Below, in pieces: positions 7,965-16,654 of a stretch of 64,000 nt of DNA. Where the stretch lies: positions 62,001 through 126,000 of the forward strand of contig NZ_FUZK01000003.1 in assembly GCF_900166985.1 (NCBI RefSeq). Reading direction: 5' to 3'. The DNA is from Acholeplasma oculi (GTDB taxonomy: Bacteria > Bacillota_I > Bacilli_A > Acholeplasmatales > Acholeplasmataceae). The number at the start of each line of letters is the position of its first letter. The stretch's first letter is position 1. The notes beneath the pieces were generated by a model. It ran no database searches, was not told the origin of the DNA, and worked only from the letters and a program-made list of their open reading frames with translations. Position numbers and translations under genes: made by a program.

Positions 7965-9285
7965 GTACAAGACCTCCTAAAATAAGTGTTGCAAGTCCAA
8001 AATAGATTAAAATACTAAAGATATCAATGAGTGTTGTTATAAAAGGACCAGATGCGACTGCAGGGTCTTTCTTTATAGATTTAATAAATACAGGAATCAT
8101 AAAGCCTATGACGGGTGAAATAATAATTGTAAGTGTCAAGGATAATCCTATCACTAATCCCATTAATAAAGGACTTTCAAATGATAATGCTGATGCAAAT
8201 ATATATGTTGCAACAAATCCAAGTATACCCATTGCAAGACCTGAGATGAGTCCTGTAATGATTTCTTTTATACCATTTTTATAACTCGCACCTTCTTTAT
8301 TAGTAAAACTGATTAAAGTTACAGCAAGTGTTTGACTCGCAACATTTCCGCCTGTATCTAAAATAAGTGGTTGAAATAATGCCAGTATAACCACGGTTGA
8401 TAAGATTTCTTCAAAATTTGAAGTAAGAAATGCTAAAGGTATACTTAAAAATAACAAGAAGATCAACCATGGTAGTCTATGTATTGCACTTTTTAATACA
8501 TTTTCTTCAATATCAGTATCGGGTAACATCGTTAGTTTTTCGAAGTCTTCTAAGGCTTCATCTTTAAAAATATCTAAGATGTCATCGGTGGTAATAGCAC
8601 CTAAAAGTGTGTTTTCATCATTAACGATTGCGATATCATAACCACCATAGTGCTTCATATGTTTAACTAAATCATCAACTTTATCATGATCTTTGAAGGT
8701 CGGCTCAATCTCGTAGATATCCTTAATCAATGAAGGATGTTTTGCTCGGATAAGTTTTTTTAGCGGAACTTGTCCTAAATATTTAGAAGACTCATCGATG
8801 ACAAAAATTGTTTTGATGCTTTCATAGTTTGGTGCCTCTTTAATTAATTTTTTAGTTGCAACCTTAATATCATCTTCAACATGTACAGTGAATACATCAC
8901 TGTTCATGTATGAACCTGCTTCATTTTCATCATATTTCATTAAAGCAATCAAATCTTCTTTTTCGTCTAATTGTTCAATGAGTTCTGTTTTTTCAACATC
9001 CTCTAATTCATTGATAATATCAGCTGCATCATCAGGTTCTAACTCATCAACAACTTCCTTTTGCTCATCAATACTCAGTTCCTTAAAAATTTCAACAGCA
9101 TCATCTAAATCTAGATAAGATAAAACATCCGCTAATCTTTCAGGCGATAAATTATCTAAAATGAATTTTTGTTCTTCATCATTTAATTCCTCAAACATCT
9201 GAACTAAATCATATCCATGTACATCTTCTATTGCTTTTTCTATTTCTTTAACGGATGCTTGTTCATCAATTAATTTTTTTAACAT
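7957..9285 (-). CDS. mgtE: MgtE magnesium transporter, first of a tandem pair
   Basis: Second MgtE paralogue, 442 residues: N domain of acidic helical repeats (LDLDDAVEIFKELSIDEQKEVVDELEPDDAADII type), paired CBS domains (about 130-255) which in the family sense Mg2+, and a five-helix membrane domain with GGNVASQTLAVTLIS in the pore. The start at 9285 has an AGGGGTGG site. It is separated from the upstream dtxR-type gene by a terminator in only 36 bases, so its own promoter or read-through must drive it. The acidic N domain here is longer and more typical than in the downstream paralogue. Confidence 0.93.
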   Translation of the reverse strand: MLKKLIDEQASVKEIEKAIEDVHGYDLVQMFEELNDEEQKFILDNLSPERLADVLSYLDLDDAVEIFKELSIDEQKEVVDELEPDDAADIINELEDVEKTELIEQLDEKEDLIALMKYDENEAGSYMNSDVFTVHVEDDIKVATKKLIKEAPNYESIKTIFVIDESSKYLGQVPLKKLIRAKHPSLIKDIYEIEPTFKDHDKVDDLVKHMKHYGGYDIAIVNDENTLLGAITTDDILDIFKDEALEDFEKLTMLPDTDIEENVLKSAIHRLPWLIFLLFLSIPLAFLTSNFEEILSTVVILALFQPLILDTGGNVASQTLAVTLISFTNKEGASYKNGIKEIITGLISGLAMGILGFVATYIFASALSFESPLLMGLVIGLSLTLTIIISPVIGFMIPVFIKSIKKDPAVASGPFITTLIDIFSILIYFGLATLILGGLVHV

Positions 9286-9307
9286 ATTGCCACCCCTTTC
9301 TTTTAAT

Positions 9308-9337
9308 AAAAAAACATCAAGTTATATCTTGATGTTT
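9308..9337 (-). terminator. Terminator of the DtxR-family gene, overlapping its stop codon
   Basis: Perfect ten-base stem AAACATCAAG (9312-9321) and CTTGATGTTT (9328-9337); on the minus strand it is followed by a run of T. The loop holds the dtxR stop codon, so the last codons form one arm. Confidence 0.75.
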
Positions 9338-9990
9338 CGGCCAAAAATCTTTTTAGCAGATGAAAAAGTTAATATAACTTCTTTTTTATCTGTTTTGATT
9401 TTTAAAAATTCATTATACGAATCTTTTTCAATAATATGTAATTTCGCATTTAATCCAATTTTATAATCATCCAACATTTTTAATAAGTAGGCATCATCGG
9501 TCGCTCTTTCAACAACAAATGTGTCTCCAACATTAGAATCCATCAACATAAAGTCATTTAATGCAGGTAATTCCCCATCTAAATTAGGAATAGGGTTACC
9601 ATGACTACATGTTTTAGGTTTTCCTAAAAATGTAAAAAGTTCCTCAACCATTTCTTCACTGGATGCATGTTCTAATCTCTCTGCTTCATCATGTACTCTA
9701 TACCATGGATAATTTAGATGTTTAGTCAGAAAGACTTCCCATATGCGATGTGCACGAACAAGTTTTACAGCAATATGTGTACCTTTTTTTGTTAGTGAAA
9801 CACCCTTATACGGAATAAATCGGACGAGTTTTTGATCGTTTAAACGCTTAATCATATCATTGACACTTTGATCGGTATAGCCGAATGCATCTTTGATTTC
9901 ATTATTTTTAATCATTGGTTTGTTTGCTTCTACCTGTAATTCGTAGATGAGTTTCAAATAGTCTTCTTCCGCTCGATTCAAAATATCCAC
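9322..9990 (-). CDS. DtxR/MntR-family metal-dependent transcriptional regulator
   Basis: Iron- or manganese-responsive regulator, 222 residues. Order: winged helix-turn-helix (about 1-70, with FGYTDQSVNDMIKRLNDQKLV as recognition region), dimerisation and metal-site domain (about 70-140, with the ligand block DEAERLEHASSEEMVEEL and CSHGNPIPN), and a C-terminal FeoA/SH3-like domain (about 150-222). Which metal it senses cannot be told. Start codons GTG 9990 and TTG 9981 are both possible. It is divergent from the nqr operon across a 196-base gap that contains a perfect inverted repeat; whether this regulator binds it is an open question. Confidence 0.85.
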   Translation of the reverse strand: MDILNRAEEDYLKLIYELQVEANKPMIKNNEIKDAFGYTDQSVNDMIKRLNDQKLVRFIPYKGVSLTKKGTHIAVKLVRAHRIWEVFLTKHLNYPWYRVHDEAERLEHASSEEMVEELFTFLGKPKTCSHGNPIPNLDGELPALNDFMLMDSNVGDTFVVERATDDAYLLKMLDDYKIGLNAKLHIIEKDSYNEFLKIKTDKKEVILTFSSAKKIFGRNIKI

Positions 9991-10124
9991 CGCCCTTTCA
10001 TAAGTATTGTAACACTAAATTGTTAAAATATGAAATTTTTTTAAGTTTATCTTTAAAATTATTTTAGTATCACTTTTTTCACACTTTGAAAAACATTTTA
10101 CATTTCTATTTTAATAGGCAAATA

Positions 10125-10145
10125 GATATAGATTTTATCTATATC
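10125..10145. promoter_or_regulatory. Perfect palindrome over the nqr promoter, candidate operator
   Basis: Arms GATATAGAT (10125-10133) and ATCTATATC (10137-10145) around TTT. It covers the expected -35 position of the nqr promoter and ends two bases before the extended -10. There is no T-run and it lies upstream of the transcript, so it is not a terminator; an operator is the best reading. It does not match the MntR, DtxR or Fur consensus I know. Confidence 0.55.
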
Positions 10146-10146
10146 A

Positions 10147-10155
10147 TGTTAAAAT
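10147..10155 (+). promoter_or_regulatory. Extended -10 promoter of the nqr-like operon
   Basis: TGTTAAAAT, an extended -10, 32 bases before the nqrB-like start codon. The -35 position (about 10127-10132) falls inside the palindrome at 10125-10145. Confidence 0.55.
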
Positions 10156-10186
10156 AGCATTAACGATACATGAAGAGGTATAGAAA

Positions 10187-11137
10187 ATGAATAAAGCACA
10201 ACAGAACAGAATAATTGTTGCTAGTTCTCTCTTTATTTTGCTGATTGCTGCATCCTTTATCTTTGGAGCAACAGTATTTATAGTGGGATTAGTCGCTATT
10301 CTAACATCATTTATAGTAGAAATATTAGCAAGTAAAGCTAGAAAGGAAACTTTTGATTGGACTACCTTTTGGATTACTCCACTGGTAATTACGTTGCTTA
10401 CAACACCAACAATCATCAATCAAGTTTGGATGATTGCTGTAGCAACTGCATTCGGGGTATTTTTTGCAAAATCAATTTGGGGTGGTCAAGACAAGAATGT
10501 ATTTAATCCAGCAACTGTCGGATTAATATTTATTGCCTTAGCATTCCCTATTTTTGTGAATTCATTTATGGATCCACTCACCATGATTGCAACTCCAGTA
10601 ACACCTGCTACAATCTTTAAGAATAATCCGACTGAAATTTATAACACCTTGTCTTTATGGCAATTACTTATGGGCCGTTATGCTGGTGGTATTGGTACAA
10701 CTTTTAAATTAGGTATCTTAATACTAGGTGGATTATTAATGGTTCTAAGAATTTCTGATTGGAAAATACCTTTTACTTTCCTTGGAACTTATTTTGTATT
10801 CTCATTAGTTAATTTTGCATTCAAAGGATTTGGCATGAACTCATTTATTTATGCTACTTATTCTATTTTACTAGGTCATTTATTATTTGCTGTTATGTTT
10901 GTTGCAACAGACCCACAAACAGCGCCTTTATATACAAAAGGAAAAATAATCTATGGTGTATTACTCGGTTTTATCACTTGGATCATCCAAAATATATGGA
11001 TCTTTAATCCACTTGCTCCAAATACTGAAGGTATTATTTATTCTGTAACATTTATGAATGCTGTTGTAGGACTTATTGATGTTTGGACTGTTCCAAAGAT
11101 TAAGAATGTTCCTCAAATTGAGGAGGTATTAGAATGA
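10187..11137 (+). CDS. nqrB: NqrB/RnfD-family membrane flavoprotein subunit
   Basis: Integral membrane subunit of an Na+-translocating NADH:quinone reductase or Rnf-type complex, 316 residues, with about nine or ten hydrophobic helices. Family blocks are clear: FAKSIWGGQDKNVFNPATVGLIF, GHLLFAVMFVATDPQTAP and the C-terminal region. Its length is nearer RnfD (~350) than NqrB (~410). The covalent FMN site of the family, S/T-G-A-T, appears here as TPATIFK (Thr142), with Pro replacing Gly and no Asp six residues before, so flavinylation is uncertain. It is first of five genes; its stop overlaps the next start (ATGA). Confidence 0.85.
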   Translation: MNKAQQNRIIVASSLFILLIAASFIFGATVFIVGLVAILTSFIVEILASKARKETFDWTTFWITPLVITLLTTPTIINQVWMIAVATAFGVFFAKSIWGGQDKNVFNPATVGLIFIALAFPIFVNSFMDPLTMIATPVTPATIFKNNPTEIYNTLSLWQLLMGRYAGGIGTTFKLGILILGGLLMVLRISDWKIPFTFLGTYFVFSLVNFAFKGFGMNSFIYATYSILLGHLLFAVMFVATDPQTAPLYTKGKIIYGVLLGFITWIIQNIWIFNPLAPNTEGIIYSVTFMNAVVGLIDVWTVPKIKNVPQIEEVLE

Positions 11138-13599
11138 AAAAATATCTATCCATGTTATTTTTCGTTGTTATTCTTGGTACAGTAGCAACTGGTATCTTAA
11201 TGGGTGCAGATTATGTTACAAAAGATGCAATTGCGAAAAACGCTGAATTCTCTTGGAAATCCGCAGTATTAACCCACCATGAGATTCCTCATACAACAGT
11301 TGATTTTAGTGAAGTATTTGATGCTAATTTTGAAGTATTAGATGCAGTAGATGCTGAAACTGAAACAACACTTTATCTTTATAAAAACATTGAAACAAAT
11401 AACGTATCATTTAGATTTAATGGTTATGGCTTATGGGATGTCATTGAAGGTGTTCTTACATTAGGTGATGACTTTAATACAATAATCAATGTTACTGTTA
11501 CCAAGCAAGCAGAAACTCCAGGGCTTGGAGGAATTGTTGCTGAAGAACAATACTTAAAAAACTATATCGGTAAAAAATTTGATGAGACATTAGGGATTGT
11601 TGCTGTAAAAGTTCCACCAACTCAAGATTATGAGGTGGATGCAATCACAGGTGCTACTGGTACATCAAACGCATTTGTTGGTTTATTATCTGCAAACTAT
11701 AGAAAATTTCTAAGATTATTTGGTGATGTGAATCCCGATGCTGCTTGGATGAAGGCAATGTTAAACCATAATGATACCGAATTTACAAACGATGATTTTG
11801 AAGCTGTGTTTAGTTCTTCATTTAGTTCAAACGTTATTGGAGAATTAAGATTATTTACACACTTGGTAACAGGTAATAAGAGTTATCAATTCCAAACAGG
11901 TGGTATGAATGGTCCAATCGGAGCAGTCATTACATTAGATCCTGATTTTGAAGTGATTGTTGGACTTACTGTTATTAGCCAAGCTGAAGGTTGGGGTGCT
12001 GTCATTCAAACTGACCCTTCCATTTTAGAAGCATTTATTGGTAAGTCATTTGACCCAAATATTGTGATTGTAGAATCTCCTACAAACAATAATGAAGTAC
12101 TTGATGGATTTGGTGGAGCAACTACAACAAAAACATCATTTGCTACAGGTTTAAATTCTTCATATCAAGCATACTATGATGCATTTGTTCTAGGTTTTGA
12201 CCCATCAATGGTTTGGAAACAAGCACTATTAACCAATAATGGTGTAGTGTCTAACGAAACAAACTATGATGCACTCATGAATTCAACATTTACTATCACT
12301 ACAGAAAATGATTTAACATTATATACAAACAATTCAAATTCTAATGTATCTTTCTTATTTGAAGCAACTGGTCTTAATGGAGCAATCCGTGGTGTTGTCA
12401 CTTTAGATGATGATTTCCAAACAATTGTTAAAATATCTGTTTATGAACAATCAGAAACATGGGGTGCAGTGATTCAAACAAATGCTACATTCTTCGATAG
12501 CTATATCGGTAAGAAATTTAGTCCAAACATCGTTGTTGTTGCAAACCCAACAGCAGAGAATGAAGTTGTTGATGGTTTTGGTGGTGCAACAACCACTAAG
12601 AATGGTTTATTAACAGCACTTAATCAAACATATAGTAATTTCTATACTACTTTTGTTACAGGTGTTGATCCAACGATGGTATGGAAACAAGCTTTATTAT
12701 CCAATAATGGTGTTGAATCTACTGAATTAAACTTCGATGAACTAATGACTTCAACATTTACAGTTACCACCGATGGTGACTTAACATTATATACCAACAA
12801 TACAAATCAAAATGTTTCATATCTATTCTTTGCAGACGGACTATTTGGACCAATTAGAGGTGTTATCACTTTAGATGATGATTTCCAAACAATCGTTAAA
12901 ATCTCAGTCTTTGAACAATCTGAAAAATGGGGTAAAACCATTCAAACAGATCCAACATTCTTTGATGCATATGTTGGAAAGAAATTTAATCCAAATATTG
13001 TTGTTGTGTCTGACCCAGTATTAGACAATGAAATACTAGATGGTTATGGTTCTGCAACGACGACTAAACTACAATTAACAACAGCACTTAATACGATTTA
13101 CGTTAGTTATTATGATGCATTTTATGTAGACCCTACAAAATCCTATAAACAAGCACTTCTTGCAAATAATGGTGTAACATCAACAGATGAAGATTACAAT
13201 GACTTAATGACTGCTACTTTTGACGTTGAAGTCGTTGGTGAACTTACATTATATACAAACAAAACAACATTAAATGTTTCTTATCTATTTTTCGCTGATG
13301 GATTATTCGGACCGATTAAAGGTGTTGTCACATTAGATGATGACTTCCAAACAATCGTTAAAATCTCAGTCTTTGAACAATCTGAAAAATGGGGTAAAAC
13401 CATTCAAACCAATGCAGCATTCTTTGATGGTTATATTGGTAAGAAATTTAATCCAAATATCGTTTTAGTATCAGAACCAGTTTTAGAAAATGAAGTTTTA
13501 GATGGATATGCTTCTGCAACGACAACTAAACTTCAAGTCACAACAAGTTTAAATTCAACATATCAAGCATATTACAATGCATTTAAGGACGGTGAATAA
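11134..13599 (+). CDS. nqrC: NqrC/RnfG-like protein with five FMN-binding repeats
   Basis: Electron-carrying flavoprotein, 821 residues against about 200-260 for ordinary RnfG/NqrC. One N-terminal membrane helix (about 3-27) anchors a chain of five FMN-binding domains outside the membrane. The ApbE flavinylation motif D-x-x-x-x-A-T occurs five times, at Asp169, 324, 480, 636 and 790, so the flavin-bearing Thr would be 175, 330, 486, 642 and 796, a spacing of 154-156 residues. The first domain keeps the canonical QAETPGLGG; the others have QAEGWG, QSETWG and QSEKWG. Repeats 4 and 5 share 65 identical bases, showing recent duplication. No apbE is in the window. Confidence 0.88.
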   Translation: MKKYLSMLFFVVILGTVATGILMGADYVTKDAIAKNAEFSWKSAVLTHHEIPHTTVDFSEVFDANFEVLDAVDAETETTLYLYKNIETNNVSFRFNGYGLWDVIEGVLTLGDDFNTIINVTVTKQAETPGLGGIVAEEQYLKNYIGKKFDETLGIVAVKVPPTQDYEVDAITGATGTSNAFVGLLSANYRKFLRLFGDVNPDAAWMKAMLNHNDTEFTNDDFEAVFSSSFSSNVIGELRLFTHLVTGNKSYQFQTGGMNGPIGAVITLDPDFEVIVGLTVISQAEGWGAVIQTDPSILEAFIGKSFDPNIVIVESPTNNNEVLDGFGGATTTKTSFATGLNSSYQAYYDAFVLGFDPSMVWKQALLTNNGVVSNETNYDALMNSTFTITTENDLTLYTNNSNSNVSFLFEATGLNGAIRGVVTLDDDFQTIVKISVYEQSETWGAVIQTNATFFDSYIGKKFSPNIVVVANPTAENEVVDGFGGATTTKNGLLTALNQTYSNFYTTFVTGVDPTMVWKQALLSNNGVESTELNFDELMTSTFTVTTDGDLTLYTNNTNQNVSYLFFADGLFGPIRGVITLDDDFQTIVKISVFEQSEKWGKTIQTDPTFFDAYVGKKFNPNIVVVSDPVLDNEILDGYGSATTTKLQLTTALNTIYVSYYDAFYVDPTKSYKQALLANNGVTSTDEDYNDLMTATFDVEVVGELTLYTNKTTLNVSYLFFADGLFGPIKGVVTLDDDFQTIVKISVFEQSEKWGKTIQTNAAFFDGYIGKKFNPNIVLVSEPVLENEVLDGYASATTTKLQVTTSLNSTYQAYYNAFKDGE

Positions 13600-13601
13600 G
13601 T

Positions 13602-14252
13602 ATGAATCAAAATAAAATTGAAAAACCAAGTGCATGGTTAAGATTACAATATAAAAAATGGTTCCTTATTCTAAAGAATGGAATATCTGAAGAAAATCCT
13701 ATTGTTGTTACCGTTCTTGGAATTTGTTCTGCACTTGCAGTAACCAATCGAGTTGAAAATGCAATCTTTATGGGTATTGGTGTTACATTCGTTATTATGG
13801 CATCCTCAATGCTTGTATCGATGCTTAGAAATCTCATACCACCTAAAGTTCGTATGGTAGCATATATGGTTATTATTTCTGTCTTCACAATTGTCGTACA
13901 AATGATTTTACAAGCATATGTACCTTCAGTTGCAGCAAACCTTGGAGCATATACTTCATTAATTATTACAAACTGTATTGTTATGGGTAGAGCTGAGGCG
14001 TTTGCAATCAAGAATCCAGTTAAATATACCATCATTGATGGTCTTGCAAATGGATTAGGTTATACGCTTGTATTAGTTGCTATTGCTTCAATCCGTGAAC
14101 CTTTAGCATTTGGTACATTCTTAGGTTACAGAGCGCCATTTATGGAAGGCTGGATTAACTGGAATGTTATGACACTTGCACCTGGAGGATTCTTTGTCCT
14201 CACATTATTTGCGTGGTTAATGAGAACATTAACTAAGAAATATGAAGAATAG
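13602..14252 (+). CDS. nqrD: NqrD/RnfE-family membrane subunit
   Basis: Integral membrane subunit, 216 residues, six helices. In the family it pairs with NqrE/RnfA around an iron site in the middle of the membrane formed by two Cys from each protein. Both are present here: Cys42 in LGICSALAVT and Cys125 in ITNCIVMGRAEAF. The start follows the nqrC stop by two bases. The short N-terminal extension (IEKPSAWLRLQYKKWFLILKNG) is typical. Together with the next gene it indicates a working electron path across the membrane. Confidence 0.93.
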   Translation: MNQNKIEKPSAWLRLQYKKWFLILKNGISEENPIVVTVLGICSALAVTNRVENAIFMGIGVTFVIMASSMLVSMLRNLIPPKVRMVAYMVIISVFTIVVQMILQAYVPSVAANLGAYTSLIITNCIVMGRAEAFAIKNPVKYTIIDGLANGLGYTLVLVAIASIREPLAFGTFLGYRAPFMEGWINWNVMTLAPGGFFVLTLFAWLMRTLTKKYEE

Positions 14253-14265
14253 GAGAATATAAATT

Positions 14266-14847
14266 ATGGAACTTATTGAATTATTCTTAGCATCTATATT
14301 ATCTAACAACATCGCATTAATCTTCATATTAGGTATGTGTTCATTAATTGCAGTTTCAACATCCATTAAAAATGCTGTAAACATGGGGGTTGCTGTAACA
14401 GTTGTAACAACCATTACAGCAATTATTAACTGGCCTATCTATGAATTACTTAAAGCAACTGGTACAACACAGTTATCACTTCTAGTTTTCATTATCGTTA
14501 TTGCAGCTTTCGTTCAATTCTTAGAAATGTTTTTAGCAAAATTCGCTCCAAAAATATATGATGCATTTGGTATCTTCTTACCACTGATTACTGTAAACTG
14601 TATTGTTTTAGCGGTATCCTTATTCTTCCAAACTAGAAATTATGATTTTGCTCAAACATTCGTATTCTCATTTGGTTCAGGTATTGGTTGGATGCTAGCA
14701 ATCGTATTACTTGCTGGTGTTAGACAAAAAATGTACCGTGTATCCAATATTCCAAGAGGCTTAAGAGGAAGAGCAATCGCATTTCTTATCTTAGGTATAT
14801 TAGCACTTGCCTTTATCGGATTTACCGGTATTGGTAGTGTATCGTAA
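14266..14847 (+). CDS. nqrE: NqrE/RnfA-family membrane subunit
   Basis: Partner of NqrD, 193 residues, six helices with inverted topology relative to it. The iron-site cysteines are Cys25 in LGMCSLIAVS and Cys112 in TVNCIVLAVSLF, so all four ligands of the NqrD/NqrE pair are retained. The stretch RGLRGRAIAFLILGILALAF at the C-terminal end is characteristic. The ribosome site AGGAG lies before the ATG. Confidence 0.93.
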   Translation: MELIELFLASILSNNIALIFILGMCSLIAVSTSIKNAVNMGVAVTVVTTITAIINWPIYELLKATGTTQLSLLVFIIVIAAFVQFLEMFLAKFAPKIYDAFGIFLPLITVNCIVLAVSLFFQTRNYDFAQTFVFSFGSGIGWMLAIVLLAGVRQKMYRVSNIPRGLRGRAIAFLILGILALAFIGFTGIGSVS

Positions 14848-14858
14848 GGAGATAAATA

Positions 14859-15935
14859 ATGAATCCAATATATACACCTATAATTATTATTAGCGTATTA
14901 GTTGTTGTTACTTTAGTTGTTATCTTAATTGACAGATTCCTAGGGGGTGGTGGTGAAAGAAAAATCACTATCAACAAGGATAATGTTGTAACAATTAGTG
15001 GAACTGAAACAGCACTCAATGCCTTAACAAACAACAAAATATTCTTACCATCTTCTTGTGGTGGTAAAGCTACATGTGGTACATGTAAATTTAGATTAGT
15101 AGATTGGCATGAACCTCCTAAACCAACAGAACTTCCTTTCTTATCTAAAGCAGAAATTGAAGAGGGTGTTAGACTTTCTTGTCAAGTAAAGGTTGAATCT
15201 GATATATCTATTGAAGTCCCACCATCCGTATTAAATGTTAAACCATTCTTTGGAAAAGTTATTGAAGTCGAACAATTAACTCATGATATTCGTCGTGTAC
15301 GATTTGAAATGAAAGAAGATTTCCCATTTAAACCTGGTCAATATCTTCAAATTGAAGTTCCTGGTATTGAAACTTCTCGTGCTTATTCTATTGCATCTGA
15401 TTCTAAAGATTTACGTCATCCAGAAGTTATTATACGTCTTGTTCCAGGAGGCGTTGCAACAAAATTCATCCACAAAGCTTTAATGATTGGTGATACCATC
15501 AAAATTACAGGTGCATTTGGTGATTTCTTCCTTCAAGAAGAATCCAAACGCCCAGTCATCATGATTGCTGGTGGTTCAGGTATGGCTCCAATTCGTTCCA
15601 TTATTTATAAATTGATGGATCAAAACATGCCTCGTAAAGCAACCTATTTCTTTGGTGCTAGAACTAAAAAGGATTTATACTACACAGACTACTTCTTAGA
15701 TATCGCTAAAATGTATCCAAACTTTAAATACATTCCTGCATTATCTACACCACTTCCTGAAGATGAATGGGAACTGGATGAAGGTTTAATTACGGATGTT
15801 GTTAGACGTCATACAGAAGATTTAAGTGGTCATGAAGCATACCTTTGTGGCTCACCTGGTATGATTGATGCATGTATTAAAGTCTTAAAAGAAAAAGGTA
15901 TGCCAGAAGAGCATATTCATTTCGATAAATTCTAA
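14859..15935 (+). CDS. nqrF: NqrF-type NADH dehydrogenase subunit (2Fe-2S, FAD)
   Basis: Electron input module, 358 residues (NqrF is about 407). One N-terminal helix (6-26), a 2Fe-2S ferredoxin domain with Cys67, Cys73, Cys76 and Cys108 (C-x5-C-x2-C...C), then a ferredoxin-reductase module: FAD-binding RAYSIAS, NADH-binding GGSGMAPIRSII and the CGSPGMIDAC block near the end. It would oxidise NADH on the cytosolic face and pass electrons to NqrD/E. Its presence, and the order B-C-D-E-F, makes the operon Nqr-like rather than Rnf-like, although NqrA is missing. Confidence 0.93.
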   Translation: MNPIYTPIIIISVLVVVTLVVILIDRFLGGGGERKITINKDNVVTISGTETALNALTNNKIFLPSSCGGKATCGTCKFRLVDWHEPPKPTELPFLSKAEIEEGVRLSCQVKVESDISIEVPPSVLNVKPFFGKVIEVEQLTHDIRRVRFEMKEDFPFKPGQYLQIEVPGIETSRAYSIASDSKDLRHPEVIIRLVPGGVATKFIHKALMIGDTIKITGAFGDFFLQEESKRPVIMIAGGSGMAPIRSIIYKLMDQNMPRKATYFFGARTKKDLYYTDYFLDIAKMYPNFKYIPALSTPLPEDEWELDEGLITDVVRRHTEDLSGHEAYLCGSPGMIDACIKVLKEKGMPEEHIHFDKF

Positions 15936-15940
15936 TCATC

Positions 15941-15969
15941 AAACCTCACCTTAAAGTGAGGTTTTTTTT
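15941..15969 (+). terminator. Terminator of the nqr-like operon
   Basis: Nine-base stem AAACCTCAC (15941-15949) with GTGAGGTTT (15956-15964) followed by a T-run. Confidence 0.8.
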
Positions 15970-15971
15970 AT

Positions 15972-16002
15972 GAAAAAAAAGAACATCCATTAAGGATATT
16001 CT
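15972..16002 (-). terminator. Terminator of the V-ATPase operon
   Basis: On the minus strand AGAATATCC, five-base loop, GGATGTTCT (one G-U pair), then eight T. One arm includes the stop codon of subunit D. It sits back to back with the nqr terminator. Confidence 0.8.
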
Positions 16003-16651
16003 AGTCTTTTAAGGATTCATTTGCTTGTTGTTTTTTAAGAATTAAATCTTTAGATTTCATAATACGTATCGTATTACTGAGTTCTGCTTCATTGATCTTC
16101 ATCTTAACCACTTTAATATTTGCCAGTATTTCAGGAATTAATATGTGCTCAATCGCATTCACACGTCGTTTAGCTTTTTCTATTTCTTTAATCAGGATTC
16201 TAACCTTCTTATCCATAGCAGCAAGTTCAACAAGTGCACTTAAGTTTTTAGATAATATCATGACAATATCATCAATCAGTGGATGTGTACCATGAAATGC
16301 ATAGGTAAGTTTAGGTTCTACTGCCTCTTTAATCTTTATCTTAGGAACAATGACACTCATCACTGATTCTTTTTCATAAGCAAGTTCGAGTGTTGTTGCA
16401 GGAATTAAGAATTTTTCTTTAAGTTCTGCTTCATAATGATACGTTTTTGCATCATCAAAATAGCTTAAAGCTTTTAACCACTTATATTCAACTTGTTTTC
16501 TAAGTTCTTTATAGGATTCAATTTGAAGTAGGAATTGACGCATCATTTCATCTTGTTTATCTTTTAATAAACGATGACCCTTTCTAGTTGTTGCTAGTTG
16601 GTTTTTAAGACGCGTTAGCTCCATTCTAGTCGCATTGACTATTGTTTGCAT
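16001..16651 (-). CDS. ntpD: V-type ATPase subunit D (central stalk)
   Basis: Central-shaft subunit of the V1 motor, 216 residues, which turns inside the A3B3 head and couples to the membrane ring. The long N-terminal coiled coil starts with the family block TRMELTRLKNQLATTRKGHRLLKDKQDEMMR-like sequence (seen as two shorter conserved pieces), and the protein ends in the second coiled-coil arm ANIKVVKMKINEAE. It is last of nine genes, four bases after subunit B. Confidence 0.95.
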   Translation of the reverse strand: MQTIVNATRMELTRLKNQLATTRKGHRLLKDKQDEMMRQFLLQIESYKELRKQVEYKWLKALSYFDDAKTYHYEAELKEKFLIPATTLELAYEKESVMSVIVPKIKIKEAVEPKLTYAFHGTHPLIDDIVMILSKNLSALVELAAMDKKVRILIKEIEKAKRRVNAIEHILIPEILANIKVVKMKINEAELSNTIRIMKSKDLILKKQQANESLKD

Positions 16652-16654
16652 AAC

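Noticed and set aside
9286-9321. M-box Mg2+ riboswitch before mgtE
   Set aside because: Only 36 bases separate mgtE from the preceding gene and they are taken by a terminator; an M-box needs about 160 bases.
11134-13599. CRISPR or tandem satellite DNA
   Set aside because: The repetition is about 465 bases long, in frame, and diverged as protein domains, so it is a multidomain gene.
10187-15935. Complete Rnf complex
   Set aside because: RnfB and RnfC are absent, and the last gene is an NqrF-type reductase in nqr order, so Rnf naming alone would mislead.
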